Below, piece after piece: positions 7,902-16,851 of a stretch of DNA of 64,000 nt; the first letter of the stretch is position 1, and every line of letters begins with the position of its first letter. The DNA lies in the NCBI GenBank assembly GCA_002727195.1, contig PBWH01000020.1:48136-112135 (forward strand), written 5' to 3'. Origin of the DNA: Gemmatimonadota bacterium (lineage in GTDB: Bacteria > Latescibacterota > UBA2968). The position numbers and the translations under genes were made by a program. Below the pieces are notes generated by a model that saw only the letters and a program-made list of their open reading frames with translations, did not search any database and was not told where the DNA came from.

Positions 7902-9422
7902 TCAACTGGGCGTCTGGGGCGGATCGGCATCTGCATCGTCGGCAGCCATAATCTCCCGAATTTCTGTCCAAATCGTCCTGAGATATCGTTTTTCCGCTAT
8001 CCAGAGTATCGACATATAGACCAATGTCGTGAGCCCCGTTTTGGCGACCAGATCGGTTGCAGATCTTGCTAGTTCCACCGACGGATATAGGTAAACAATA
8101 ACCAGGCCAGCTCCGATGAGGGCGGCGGCCGGGGCCAGGAAGATTCGTCTCAGCTCCAGGTCGATCTGTCGGCGGAGGCAGAGACAGACTCCCACACCAC
8201 CCGTGAGTGCGATCAGGCCTACCGCGTAAGCGACGCCCCGGACACCAATTAGGTAGGCGCCGGCCGGGACAGATACCAGCGCGATTCCGGCCTGAATGGT
8301 TAGGACTACCGCCGTTTCTCTGGTTCGTCCGACGGCCCACAGCAGACCGAATCCGTCCTCGATCAAGGGTCGGAGGAACGCATATGGGGCCAACCAGATG
8401 AAAATGGGGGCTGAGCCTGCCCAGGCAGGGCCCATCAGCGCGACGATCGGGTCTGCATTCAGCACGAGGATGAGGGCAGCTGGAGCAGACACACGGACGA
8501 TCAGCGTTGCCGCCCTTGTGTATACGACACCGAGTTTCTCACGATCGTTCTTCACTTTTGCGTATACTGTTACCGTGTAATTCATGATGATGTGCGTGAT
8601 CAGGGCGGACGGGATCTGCATCAGCCACCAGGTGTTCTCGTAGAGCGACAGATCCGTGGCGCTGACGAAGTAGGGCATGACGAGTTTGTCGTAGAACCAG
8701 ACGAAGTTCTGTAACTGTGAACTCAGCCACACCCAGACCCCGAAGGCGACGATCTTTCCTGCCCATTCTCTGTCGATCTGCAAGGGCCAGATTCGAACGG
8801 GTCTGAGCGACCAGACGGCAACAGCGAAGATCACGACGTAGATAGCGCTGAACGCCGAGAAGGTGCTCCAACCGCCTACAATTAGGCTCCACGCACCATA
8901 TCCGTCATAGGCCAGCCACAGCGCTCCCGTCAGAGCAGTGATCGTTCCGAGTCCGTGGATGAGGGACAGATTGCGGTGTTCGAAATCCTTGCGAAGGAGC
9001 GCCTCGGGCGTGATCGACAGACTTCTGAGGAGGTAGAGACCGGAGAGGGTCAGGATCGCTGTTCCGGTCCAGCCCATCGACCTGTTCTCGTAGTCGATCA
9101 GGAAAGCGAACGCGACCGAGATCGCGAATACAGCCGACGCGATCAGAATACTTATAGTGAAGTGGGTGCGGACAAATGGGTTGTCCGTGCGGACAAACCG
9201 ATCGACATCGTCCTGAAAATGAAGCAGTGAGTGGATCAGTCCGAACTGACTGAGGTTTGCCAACAGGACGAACACCACCATCGCCCATACCGTGGCGTCG
9301 AACGGGTCGGTGCCCAGTTCGCGTCGGATCAGGAACGTAAGGGCTACGCTTGCGAAGCGCGCCACGTAGCCCGAGCCGAGGGTATAGAAGAGACCCTTGA
9401 GTATTTTTCTGGAGTCAGCCAA
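7902..9422 (-). CDS. Wzx-type oligosaccharide flippase (MOP superfamily)
   Basis: A 506-residue integral membrane protein with about 12-14 hydrophobic segments spread over its length, the size and pattern of polysaccharide biosynthesis/export proteins of the MOP exporter superfamily. These flip undecaprenyl-diphosphate-linked repeat units across the inner membrane. The N-terminus (ILKGLFYTLGSGYVARFASV) and the Arg/Gly-rich loop after the first helix are typical. The start is a TTG at 9420-9422. It is transcribed away from the large + strand cluster that begins at 9567, so the two share a 144-base divergent region. It is the only clear Wzx in the window and would supply export for a Wzx/Wzy route. 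Confidence 0.82.
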   Translation of the reverse strand: MADSRKILKGLFYTLGSGYVARFASVALTFLIRRELGTDPFDATVWAMVVFVLLANLSQFGLIHSLLHFQDDVDRFVRTDNPFVRTHFTISILIASAVFAISVAFAFLIDYENRSMGWTGTAILTLSGLYLLRSLSITPEALLRKDFEHRNLSLIHGLGTITALTGALWLAYDGYGAWSLIVGGWSTFSAFSAIYVVIFAVAVWSLRPVRIWPLQIDREWAGKIVAFGVWVWLSSQLQNFVWFYDKLVMPYFVSATDLSLYENTWWLMQIPSALITHIIMNYTVTVYAKVKNDREKLGVVYTRAATLIVRVSAPAALILVLNADPIVALMGPAWAGSAPIFIWLAPYAFLRPLIEDGFGLLWAVGRTRETAVVLTIQAGIALVSVPAGAYLIGVRGVAYAVGLIALTGGVGVCLCLRRQIDLELRRIFLAPAAALIGAGLVIVYLYPSVELARSATDLVAKTGLTTLVYMSILWIAEKRYLRTIWTEIREIMAADDADADPPQTPS

Positions 9423-9566
9423 ATCCAGTCGCTGTCCAATCGACGCCGTTCAGCGCCGGCGATCAGGTTTTCTCTTGCGGATGACGTGTCTCATCCGATC
9501 AGCCAGGCCCCGGTGGGTGGCTGACTGAAGCTATCTACGAACTTAGGGTTCGAGGGTCAAACTCAC
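9423..9566. promoter_or_regulatory. Divergent intergenic region of the flippase and main cluster
   Basis: The 144 bases separate two divergent operons and must hold both promoters. CAGCCA and TGGCTG around 9508-9525 can pair around a GC-rich loop. No convincing -35/-10 pair stands out on either strand. Confidence 0.3.
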
Positions 9567-9791
9567 GTGTTTCGAAAGCTCTACCAGAAGTGGATGGCGA
9601 TCGCCAACGTCATCGGGAACTTCAACAGTCGCGTCGTGCTGTCGCTACTGTATGCGATTGTCGTCCTTCCATTCGGGCTGGTTGTTCGTGTGTTCGCGGA
9701 CCCGCTTGCCATTCGCCGCCGAAAGTCGTCTGCCTGGACGACGCCACGCGGTGCCACCAAGTCCGTCGAGGACGCCCGCCGTCAGTTTTGA
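9567..9791 (+). CDS. SxtJ-family small membrane protein
   Basis: A 74-residue protein with one or two membrane segments (VVLSLLYAIVVLPFGLVVRVF, about residues 23-43, described here by position) and a basic tail. This is the pattern of SxtJ-family proteins, which commonly sit directly upstream of NodU/SxtI-type carbamoyltransferases, as here: the carbamoyltransferase starts 61 bases downstream. The molecular role of SxtJ is not established; a membrane partner for the carbamoyltransferase is plausible. The start ATG is 144 bases from the divergent flippase gene, making this the first gene of the long + strand cluster. Confidence 0.72.
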   Translation: MFRKLYQKWMAIANVIGNFNSRVVLSLLYAIVVLPFGLVVRVFADPLAIRRRKSSAWTTPRGATKSVEDARRQF

Positions 9792-9852
9792 TGACCCATC
9801 GCCACCTTTCATTCTTTGCGGCGCCTGGGTCTACCGTGTTGATCTTACCCAG

Positions 9853-11634
9853 ATGAACGTACTCGGAATCTCCTGTTACTACCACGACGCAGCCGCTGCC
9901 CTGATTTCTGACTGGGAGCTTGTCGCTGCTGCGGAAGAAGAGCGCTTCTCCCGAAAGAAGCATGACTCTGAGTTCCCCGAGCTTGCGATCCAGTTCTGTC
10001 TGGATCAAGCCAGTCTGCAAAGTCAGGACCTGGACTATGTCGTGTTCTATGAGAAGCCGTTCGACAAGTTCGAACGGATCCTGATGAGCACGCTCCAGAC
10101 ATACCCGAAATCGTATCGCCTTTTCAGGGAATCGATGGTGACCTGGCTCGTGGACAAGCTCTGGGTTCGGCACGCCATTCAATCCCGGTTGAACATTGAC
10201 GGGGATCGCGTTCTGTTCACGGAGCACCACCTGTCTCACGCGGCGAGCGCCTTCTACGTGTCTCCGTTCGAGGAAGCAGCGATCCTGACGGTCGATGGGG
10301 TGGGGGAATGGGCGACAGCGACGTTTGGGACAGGGAAAGGAACCGACATCTCGTTGAACCGTGAGCTTCGCTTTCCGCACTCGGTGGGCTTGCTCTACAG
10401 TGCCTTCACCGCGTTCCTCGGGTTCGAGGTCAATGAGGGCGAGTACAAGGTAATGGGGATGTCGCCCTATGGCACGCCACGATATGCCGACAAGGTGTGG
10501 GAGACGGTGCAGCAGTTCGACGATGGCTCGATCGAGTTGGATATGTCGTATTTCTGCTATCACCATTCCACCAACCGATCGTTTACGCGAAAGCTGCAGA
10601 CGCTTCTCGGAGAGCCCAGGGAGCCTGAGTCCCTGTTCTTCACGCGTGACACCGGTTTTCCGGCTTACTTCGGAGAACCGCCCGGAAACTACGACGCCCT
10701 GTGCGACACCAACCAGCACTACGCGGACATCGCGGCGAGCATTCAGCACGTGACCGAGGAAATCCTAGTGAACATGGCGCGGGCGATCCGGAAGGAGACC
10801 GATCTTCCCAACCTGTGCATCGCGGGAGGGGTCGGCCTGAACAGCGTCGCGAACAGAAGGATCTTGGAAGAGTCCGGGTTCGAGAGGCTCTACATCCAGC
10901 CCGCGGCCGGTGACGGTGGCGGGGCCCTAGGGGCGGCTCTACACGCGTATCACGGTCTACTGGGACAGCCGCGGCATATGCAGATGCGGCACGCCTACTG
11001 GGGTGCGGCGTACGGTCCGGACGAGGTCGCCGCATTTCTCGCGTCGGAGGGGATCGCGCACGAAGCTTGTGCCGATGAGGAGACGGCTGCTGCACAAACT
11101 GCCCAGTTGCTCCACGAGGGAAATGTGGTGGGATGGTTCCAGGGGAGATTCGAGTGGGGTCCTCGGGCACTGGGTAGCCGAAGCATCCTGGCTGACCCCA
11201 CCCGGTCCGAGATGAAGGATGTCGTGAACACGAAGATCAAGTTTCGCGAACCCTACCGACCCTTTGCCCCTTCCACACTGGCAGAACGGGCCCACGAGTA
11301 TTTCGAGATCGATCGCCCTGAGGAGCAGGATCCCGCACGATTCATGCTCCTTGTTTCCGAGGTCAAGGAATCGAAACAGAGCGAGATACCGGCTACGACC
11401 CACGTCGACGGCACGGGCCGTCTGCAGACTGTGTTCGAGAGTGAGAGCCCCCTGTATCACCGTCTGATCAGCGCGTTCGAGTCCCTTTCGGGGACACCCG
11501 TCGTTCTGAACACGTCGTTCAACCTGCGTGGCGAGCCTATTGTGACGACTCCAGCGAATGCGTACAGTACCTTTATCAGAAGCGAAATGGACGTGCTTGT
11601 TCTCGGGCGCCACATCATCAGGAAGAATACCTAG
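9853..11634 (+). CDS. NodU/CmcH/SxtI-family carbamoyltransferase
   Basis: Transfers a carbamoyl group from carbamoyl phosphate, via carbamoyl-AMP, to a hydroxyl of a sugar or small molecule. I place the start at ATG 9853 (MNVLGISCYYHDAAA). A longer open frame begins at 9652, but it runs through the SxtJ gene and lacks family sequence. The 593 residues match the usual two-domain length of about 550-620. Visible motifs: H11-D12, HHLSH at 125-129, DGVGEW near 145, GGVGLN at 325-330, GRFEWGPRALG at 431-441 and NTSFN at 553-557, covering the Kae1-like ATP/Fe domain and the C-terminal carbamoyl-phosphate domain. Its neighbours SxtJ and DUF5989 are the usual companions. In this cluster the acceptor is probably a sugar in the repeat unit. 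Confidence 0.9.
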   Translation: MNVLGISCYYHDAAAALISDWELVAAAEEERFSRKKHDSEFPELAIQFCLDQASLQSQDLDYVVFYEKPFDKFERILMSTLQTYPKSYRLFRESMVTWLVDKLWVRHAIQSRLNIDGDRVLFTEHHLSHAASAFYVSPFEEAAILTVDGVGEWATATFGTGKGTDISLNRELRFPHSVGLLYSAFTAFLGFEVNEGEYKVMGMSPYGTPRYADKVWETVQQFDDGSIELDMSYFCYHHSTNRSFTRKLQTLLGEPREPESLFFTRDTGFPAYFGEPPGNYDALCDTNQHYADIAASIQHVTEEILVNMARAIRKETDLPNLCIAGGVGLNSVANRRILEESGFERLYIQPAAGDGGGALGAALHAYHGLLGQPRHMQMRHAYWGAAYGPDEVAAFLASEGIAHEACADEETAAAQTAQLLHEGNVVGWFQGRFEWGPRALGSRSILADPTRSEMKDVVNTKIKFREPYRPFAPSTLAERAHEYFEIDRPEEQDPARFMLLVSEVKESKQSEIPATTHVDGTGRLQTVFESESPLYHRLISAFESLSGTPVVLNTSFNLRGEPIVTTPANAYSTFIRSEMDVLVLGRHIIRKNT

Positions 11635-11642
11635 GCCAAGCC

Positions 11643-11822
11643 ATGTCCTATATCAAGCGCGTCAGCGCCAAGCTAGGTATCATGGGAGAGTTGCTCACGT
11701 TCTTCTGGGAGCGGAAACTGTGGTGGCTGATCCCCATGATCGCCGTATTGCTCCTGTTCGGCCTGCTCATCGTGTTCACGCAGGGAACGGCAGTCGCGCC
11801 GTTTGTATACACCCTGTTTTAG
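11643..11822 (+). CDS. DUF5989 small membrane protein
   Basis: A 59-residue protein beginning MSYIKRVSAKLGIMGELL, then FFWERKLWWLIPMIAVLLL as a single membrane segment, ending in FVYTLF. This matches the DUF5989 family, short proteins usually found just after carbamoyltransferase and SxtJ genes. It starts 8 bases after the carbamoyltransferase stop. The function is unknown. Its constant association suggests it anchors or assists the carbamoyltransferase at the membrane. Confidence 0.75.
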   Translation: MSYIKRVSAKLGIMGELLTFFWERKLWWLIPMIAVLLLFGLLIVFTQGTAVAPFVYTLF

Positions 11823-11830
11823 CCATAGGC

Positions 11831-11859
11831 TTGCTGGGTGGTGAAAGTCGTTATATACT
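11831..11859 (+). promoter_or_regulatory. Candidate promoter for the B12/radical SAM gene
   Basis: TTGCTG at 11831-11836 and TATACT at 11854-11859 are separated by exactly 17 bases, within the 87-base gap before the ATG at 11910. The -10 box is five of six consensus bases; the -35 keeps only TTG. Confidence 0.4.
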
Positions 11860-11909
11860 TTGAGGTTGTTGCATTGCTTGATGGCACCCACTGACTGGAC
11901 TGAAGGTTC

Positions 11910-13580
11910 ATGAACATTATCTGCGTCTATTCGGTCGATACCTATACGACTGCCCCCTGGACGATGTCGAACGATCCGACTGTCGAGAAGCCTCTGTTCT
12001 CGCCGACCGAGATCCCCTTTGGCCTGTCGGCCATCTCCTCCGTGTTGAATGCGGAAGGTCACGATGTACAGCTGGTTGTGGTGAACCCTTCGACCCCTCT
12101 CGAGGAGCTCTTCCGGGACCAGATCGAAAAGCACAAGCCCGGGTTGGTCGCTCTGACGGCCGTATCCAGCCAGTTCCCTAAGATCAAGGAAGTGACGGAC
12201 GTGGTGAAGGGGATAGATTCGGAGCTGTTCGTGTTCCTGGGGGGCAGCCACGCGACGCTGGCGCCGGACGATGCCATCGCGCACGAGACGGTCGATGCCA
12301 TCTGCATTGGCGAGGGTGATCACGCAGTTCTGGAGGTGGCGAGGCAGTTGGGCGACCAGGGGTGGGTGAGCGGCGTGCCCAACGTCTGGGTCAAGCATCC
12401 CAAGGCCTTGGAATCCAGGACGACAGGTGCTCGTCAAGCGACCGAGGTGACTGCCATCTCGGACTTGCCGCATCCTGATTGTCAGACGGGGACCACCGTC
12501 GAGGACAAAGGCGCGTTTGAGCTGGAGCGTAACCCGAACGGCCCCTTTATCGAGGATCTCGACAGCCTTCCACACGTCGATCGCGAGATGTGGGAGCCGT
12601 GGATCGCAAATCCCAACGAGGAAGTCTCCATCATCGTCGGTCGCGGGTGTCCGTTCAAGTGCACTTACTGCGCGAACCACGCCCTGGCTAAGATTTCGGA
12701 TGGAACGTTCGTACGGTTCCGGTCCCCCGAAGACATCATCAGTGAGATCGATTCGGTCAGTTGCCAATACCCCGAAGTCGATCGGATGTATCTTGAGGTC
12801 GAAACGATGGGCGCCGATATCACTCTCGCCCACGACCTCTTTGCCAAGCTCGCCATCTACAATACTTCTCGCGAGAATCCATTACGCTACTGGATGAACC
12901 TCGCCGTCCACTCCTCCTTCATGAAGAACGAGGAGAAGGTTCGTGCCTTCTTCACGGCCTGTGCGAAAGCCAACGTAAGCTCGCTGAACATCGGGTTGGA
13001 GTCGGGGTCGGAACGCGTGCGGAAAGAGATTCTCCGCCGACCCAGATACTCCAACAAAGAGATCATCGAGTTCAGTCGAATTGCTCGTGAACACGGGGTG
13101 GGCATCACGCTCTACGTGCTGATGGGGTTACCTGGCGAAACCCACGCGGACTACAAGGACACCGTCCGCGTCGCACGCGAGATGAAGCCTGACAACGTCT
13201 TTCTCTCGATTTTTGCACCCTACCCGGGAACCGACCTGTATGAGACGTCCGTCGAGATGGGGCTGATACCGGACGACGGGCCTGACGTGATTTCGGAGCG
13301 ATTCAAGGCAACGCTTGATCTGCCTGGTTTCTCCCGTCGTCGGGTTCGCTTTGAGAACGTGTTGTTTTGGTTCAAGGTGTTCCGCGGAAACTGGTCGTTC
13401 CCGCGGATCGTGGCTCACACGGTTAAAGCCTTTATCAGGCCGTACCGTCCCGTGTGGGCGTTCTACACCTATCTCAGCAGAACGAGCGCGTTTGTCGGCA
13501 GGCTCAAACGCTGGTATCGCGTGAAGGTGGCCGGCATCAGCCCTTCGTATGTCGAGCCTACGAAGGTGAATCAGATCTAA
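11910..13580 (+). CDS. B12-binding-domain radical SAM protein
   Basis: A 556-residue class-B-type radical SAM enzyme. Residues about 30-160 form a cobalamin-binding Rossmann-like domain: IPFGLSAISSVLNAEGHDV, then GGSHATLAPDDA and an IGEGD turn. The radical SAM core follows with the 4Fe-4S motif C247-x3-C251-x2-C254 (CPFKCTYC), and later motifs such as ESGSERVRKEIL and LMGLPGET are typical. Such enzymes methylate unactivated carbons or rearrange substrates; the exact reaction cannot be read here. It stands after the carbamoyltransferase trio and before a lipoprotein gene. Its own candidate promoter lies at 11831-11859. Confidence 0.85.
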   Translation: MNIICVYSVDTYTTAPWTMSNDPTVEKPLFSPTEIPFGLSAISSVLNAEGHDVQLVVVNPSTPLEELFRDQIEKHKPGLVALTAVSSQFPKIKEVTDVVKGIDSELFVFLGGSHATLAPDDAIAHETVDAICIGEGDHAVLEVARQLGDQGWVSGVPNVWVKHPKALESRTTGARQATEVTAISDLPHPDCQTGTTVEDKGAFELERNPNGPFIEDLDSLPHVDREMWEPWIANPNEEVSIIVGRGCPFKCTYCANHALAKISDGTFVRFRSPEDIISEIDSVSCQYPEVDRMYLEVETMGADITLAHDLFAKLAIYNTSRENPLRYWMNLAVHSSFMKNEEKVRAFFTACAKANVSSLNIGLESGSERVRKEILRRPRYSNKEIIEFSRIAREHGVGITLYVLMGLPGETHADYKDTVRVAREMKPDNVFLSIFAPYPGTDLYETSVEMGLIPDDGPDVISERFKATLDLPGFSRRRVRFENVLFWFKVFRGNWSFPRIVAHTVKAFIRPYRPVWAFYTYLSRTSAFVGRLKRWYRVKVAGISPSYVEPTKVNQI

Positions 13581-13589
13581 GGACCGATC

Positions 13590-14660
13590 TTGAAAACTCG
13601 CGGATCGATGGGCGTCTCCTCGTGGAGACGCCTTCTTCATTGCTGGTTGGCCATACCGTTGCTACTGATCGCCTGTGTTGGATGCACGCCGTTCGACGAA
13701 ACGGACTCGAACACTCTCACGGCGATTATGGTGCTGGATATGGCCGGCCTTGGCGACAAGGGGTTCAACGATGCAGGTTGGGCAGGGATGCAGCTCGCTG
13801 TCGACAGTCTGGGCGTCGATGCTCGTCTGATCCAGTCCTCCGAACAGTCCGACTATGTCCCAAACCTGGCTTTGGCTGCCCAGCAGGCCGACGTGGTTGT
13901 GGCGATGGGGTTTCTTCTGAGCGAGGCTGTCGCCGCTGTCGCGTCGCAGCATCCGGACACCCGTTTCGTGTTTGTCGACGGTGAGGTCCCTGGCCAGAAC
14001 ATCGCGAGCTTTGACTTTCGTGCTCAGGAGGGCGGATTCCTCGCCGGCATTCTCGCGGCAGGTGTGACGGAAACCGGAAGTGTGGGATGTGTGATGGGGA
14101 TGGATATCCCGCCCGTTCGGGCATATGAGACAGGTTTCCGGGCCGGGATCAAGTTATACAACGCGTCGCAGGGAGCCGACGTCCAGTATTCGTCTATGGT
14201 CATCGGTGACTTCAATGATCCTGCCCGCGGGAAATCCCAGGCCCTCAGTCTGATCGCGCAGGGCTGCGATGTGGTCCTTCAGCTGGCAGGAAACTCGGGA
14301 CTAGGCGTGATCGAAGCCTTTAAGGACGGACCACCCGGGCGCTGGGCTATTGGAGCGGATCTCGACCAGGATGATCTTGCTCCGGGCCGCGTCCTGACGA
14401 GCATCCTGAAGCGAATCGATGTGGCCGTGTTCGAGGCCATTCGTCAGATCCACGAGGGCCGGTTCCAATCAGGTCATCACTGGCTGGGTCTTATGGAATC
14501 AGCAACAGATTTGACCGAAATGCGTCATACCGCCGACTCCGTTCCTCCTGAGGTGCTGACGTTATTGGACCGGTGCAGAGTGATTATCCAGCGTGGAGGG
14601 ACGATTCCCTTTCATCCCTCGGAGCTGGCCACCTTCGACCCGGCGTTGTTCCTGAAGTAG
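13590..14660 (+). CDS. BMP/PnrA-type substrate-binding lipoprotein
   Basis: A 356-residue exported lipoprotein. The signal sequence ends in a lipobox LIAC with Cys29 as lipid anchor, so the start is the TTG at 13590, preceded by AAGGA. The mature part follows the BMP (basic membrane protein/PnrA) family, periplasmic nucleoside-binding proteins of ABC importers: GLGDKGFNDAGWAG, an FVFVDGE strand and QEGGFLAGILAAG are typical. No ABC permease or ATPase of the nucleoside type is nearby, so it is an orphan in this window. The O-antigen ligase gene begins one base after its stop, so it is cotranscribed with cell-envelope genes. It may have been recruited to another role. Confidence 0.82.
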   Translation: MKTRGSMGVSSWRRLLHCWLAIPLLLIACVGCTPFDETDSNTLTAIMVLDMAGLGDKGFNDAGWAGMQLAVDSLGVDARLIQSSEQSDYVPNLALAAQQADVVVAMGFLLSEAVAAVASQHPDTRFVFVDGEVPGQNIASFDFRAQEGGFLAGILAAGVTETGSVGCVMGMDIPPVRAYETGFRAGIKLYNASQGADVQYSSMVIGDFNDPARGKSQALSLIAQGCDVVLQLAGNSGLGVIEAFKDGPPGRWAIGADLDQDDLAPGRVLTSILKRIDVAVFEAIRQIHEGRFQSGHHWLGLMESATDLTEMRHTADSVPPEVLTLLDRCRVIIQRGGTIPFHPSELATFDPALFLK

Positions 14661-14661
14661 G

Positions 14662-16773
14662 ATGTCAGCAGACGCCTCTTCATCGGTCGCGCGTTACGTT
14701 TCCACCTCAATCGCTGTCCTGTTGGTCGGCGTACCCCTTGCCTACTCTTCCAGCATCTTCGACGCGGGTCTGCTACCCAAACACGCCGCGCTGACTCTGC
14801 TTCTCATCCCTCCACTCCTGTGCTGGGTCTACACGTCCTGTATGGACGAAGCGAGCCAGTCATCTCCTCTCGATATCCCGGTGGCTCTGTTCTGGCTTGT
14901 CACGGTCCTTCAGTGGCCGCGCGCGCTCGACAGTCATCACGCGGCACTCGATGTTGCCCGCACCACGACACTAGCGGTTCTCTACCTAGTGGTGTCTCGA
15001 TCAACAAACAGGGATGCGGTGCCAGGATGGCTGCGAACGGGGGCACTGGTCGGCTTTGCCGTGTCGGCTGTCGGGATTCTTCAGTATCTCGGATGGGGCT
15101 TCCTTACGATCCCAAGCGCAGGATATCCGAGCGGAACTTTTCCCTATCGAAATCTTGCCGCGATGTATGTCGTTGCCGTTTTGCCTTTCTCTGTCCTCAG
15201 ATTTCTTGAGGCAAAGACGATCCGTCAGGAGGTCAGGGCGACGGTCGAGTGGTCGGTGATCATCCTCTTTCTTTTGTATACACGAACACGAGGTGCCTGG
15301 CTTGGCGCCACGCTCAGCCTGGTCTTGGCGATGGCCCTCTATGTTCTTCCCGATTACGCTGCTCGTTCCCGTTATCTCCTTAAATCGTTGACACGACTGT
15401 CCACCAAATCAGCGCTGGTAGTGGCGGCTTCACTTGTTGTCGGGCTGGCAAGTGGTTTGGATCAGGCAAAAATCACCCAGAAAGTCGCGCAAAGCTCTCC
15501 GATTCCCGAGAAGAAGGAAACGGTCGCAAAAGCTGCCGAGACGCTCGTATTGGAAGCGATCGAGTTTCCACTCAGAGTTACCGAGGCGGGGAGTGGTCGG
15601 TTTGGGATGTGGTCTGCGACTTTACAGATGATTGGGGAATACCCGCTGGCAGGGGTCGGTTTGAACAATTGGGAGAAGTACTTCCCGAACTACAAACAGT
15701 CCTGGTGGACGAACCACGTGGCCCGGAGACCCCATAACGACTATCTGTGGGTCTGGGCAGAGCTGGGGCCAGTCGGTATCGTTGCGTATCTGTCGATCTT
15801 CATTGCGGCGTCCCTGATCGTGCTGCGTGAAGCTCGATCTGGGACATCCCTGGCTACTCTCGCGATCGTCATCTTCTCGAGTATCGTGGCCGTTCAAACC
15901 CACGGCTTCTTTTCGTTCCCTCGAGAGCGAGTCGGCGTCTGGTTTATCACGTGGTTTGGCCTGGGGGTGCTGGGCTGGATGGGGGCTCGAGAACGTGGTA
16001 GACATCGAAAAGGACGTCGATATCGTACTGTGCTGCCTTCGCTTGCGCTTGTTCTGACGATCCTGACCGGGGCCCTTATCGTGCGGGCGGCCTCATCCGG
16101 CATCCTGACGACTTTGAGTGTCCGCGCGAAGGGAACGCCACTGGCCCTCGATCTGACCCGTCGCGCGACGAAAGTAGGGACATTCGACTATTTGCATCGG
16201 ATGTATCACGCAGATATCTACGTGTCGGAGGGCGAGTTGGAGCCGGCCTATCAGGCGTGTCTGGATGCCTATCGACGCAACCCGAGTTCACAGAACACGA
16301 ACCTGAATCTGAATCGGGTCGTCCGGGGTTACACCTCACACTTGGAGCGTGTTCGCCAGTATGAACGGATTCTCGAAGTCTGTGATGAAATTGCAGATAT
16401 CTACCCGGAGGAATCCTGGGTGCCGTTTCGGTCGGGTCGCGCTCACCACTTACAGGGAGACCTGGCGTCAGCCCGTGAGCATTTCGAGAGAGCTCTCGAG
16501 CTCTGGAGCTCGATGCCTGGCGCCCACATCGGCCTCGGTGACATTGCTCTCAAATCAGGAGATTCCCAGACTGCTTTGCGTTCGTATCTGAAAGGGCTGA
16601 AGCGAGATTCTCTTAATGCCAGGACCCATCTGGCGGTGGGTGCCATCTTTCTGAGCAGTGGTGAGACCGCTCACGCAAAGAAGCATCTCACGAAGGCGCG
16701 GAAATTGGCAAGCGACTCCGGGGTCGCGGATAAGGCGCAAAAGCTGCTTGTTGCATTGAAAGGAACTATCTAA
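14662..16773 (+). CDS. O-antigen ligase (WaaL/Wzy_C) with C-terminal TPR repeats
   Basis: A 703-residue membrane protein. Residues about 10-430 have roughly 10-12 membrane segments with a large periplasmic loop. That loop carries the Wzy_C signature: GRFGMWSATLQMIGEYPLAG, then RPHNDYLWVWAELG. Residues about 520-700 are tetratricopeptide repeats (for example ALELWSSMPGAHIGLGDIAL), probably periplasmic. Proteins with this fold join finished polysaccharide to an acceptor (WaaL) or polymerise repeat units (Wzy); sequence alone does not separate the two. It is coupled to the BMP lipoprotein upstream. It is the only Wzy_C-type protein in the window. Confidence 0.82.
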   Translation: MSADASSSVARYVSTSIAVLLVGVPLAYSSSIFDAGLLPKHAALTLLLIPPLLCWVYTSCMDEASQSSPLDIPVALFWLVTVLQWPRALDSHHAALDVARTTTLAVLYLVVSRSTNRDAVPGWLRTGALVGFAVSAVGILQYLGWGFLTIPSAGYPSGTFPYRNLAAMYVVAVLPFSVLRFLEAKTIRQEVRATVEWSVIILFLLYTRTRGAWLGATLSLVLAMALYVLPDYAARSRYLLKSLTRLSTKSALVVAASLVVGLASGLDQAKITQKVAQSSPIPEKKETVAKAAETLVLEAIEFPLRVTEAGSGRFGMWSATLQMIGEYPLAGVGLNNWEKYFPNYKQSWWTNHVARRPHNDYLWVWAELGPVGIVAYLSIFIAASLIVLREARSGTSLATLAIVIFSSIVAVQTHGFFSFPRERVGVWFITWFGLGVLGWMGARERGRHRKGRRYRTVLPSLALVLTILTGALIVRAASSGILTTLSVRAKGTPLALDLTRRATKVGTFDYLHRMYHADIYVSEGELEPAYQACLDAYRRNPSSQNTNLNLNRVVRGYTSHLERVRQYERILEVCDEIADIYPEESWVPFRSGRAHHLQGDLASAREHFERALELWSSMPGAHIGLGDIALKSGDSQTALRSYLKGLKRDSLNARTHLAVGAIFLSSGETAHAKKHLTKARKLASDSGVADKAQKLLVALKGTI

Positions 16774-16851
16774 AAGATCGCTACCAGAATGGCGTATCCT
16801 ATTGTAGATTAATGAATTCCAACCAATTCGAATATTCGCGCGGGGTTTTAA

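Noticed and set aside
9652..9852. Longer N-terminus for the first carbamoyltransferase
   Set aside because: It overlaps the SxtJ gene in another frame and has no family similarity; MNVLGISCYYHD at 9853 is the normal start.
9622..10749. Long - strand frame (375 codons) over the carbamoyltransferase
   Set aside because: Arg/Val-rich shadow of the real gene; no domain, no start context.
11673..12833. Long - strand frame (386 codons) over the B12/radical SAM gene
   Set aside because: Codon-aligned shadow, typical in GC-rich DNA; the + strand gene has full radical SAM motifs.
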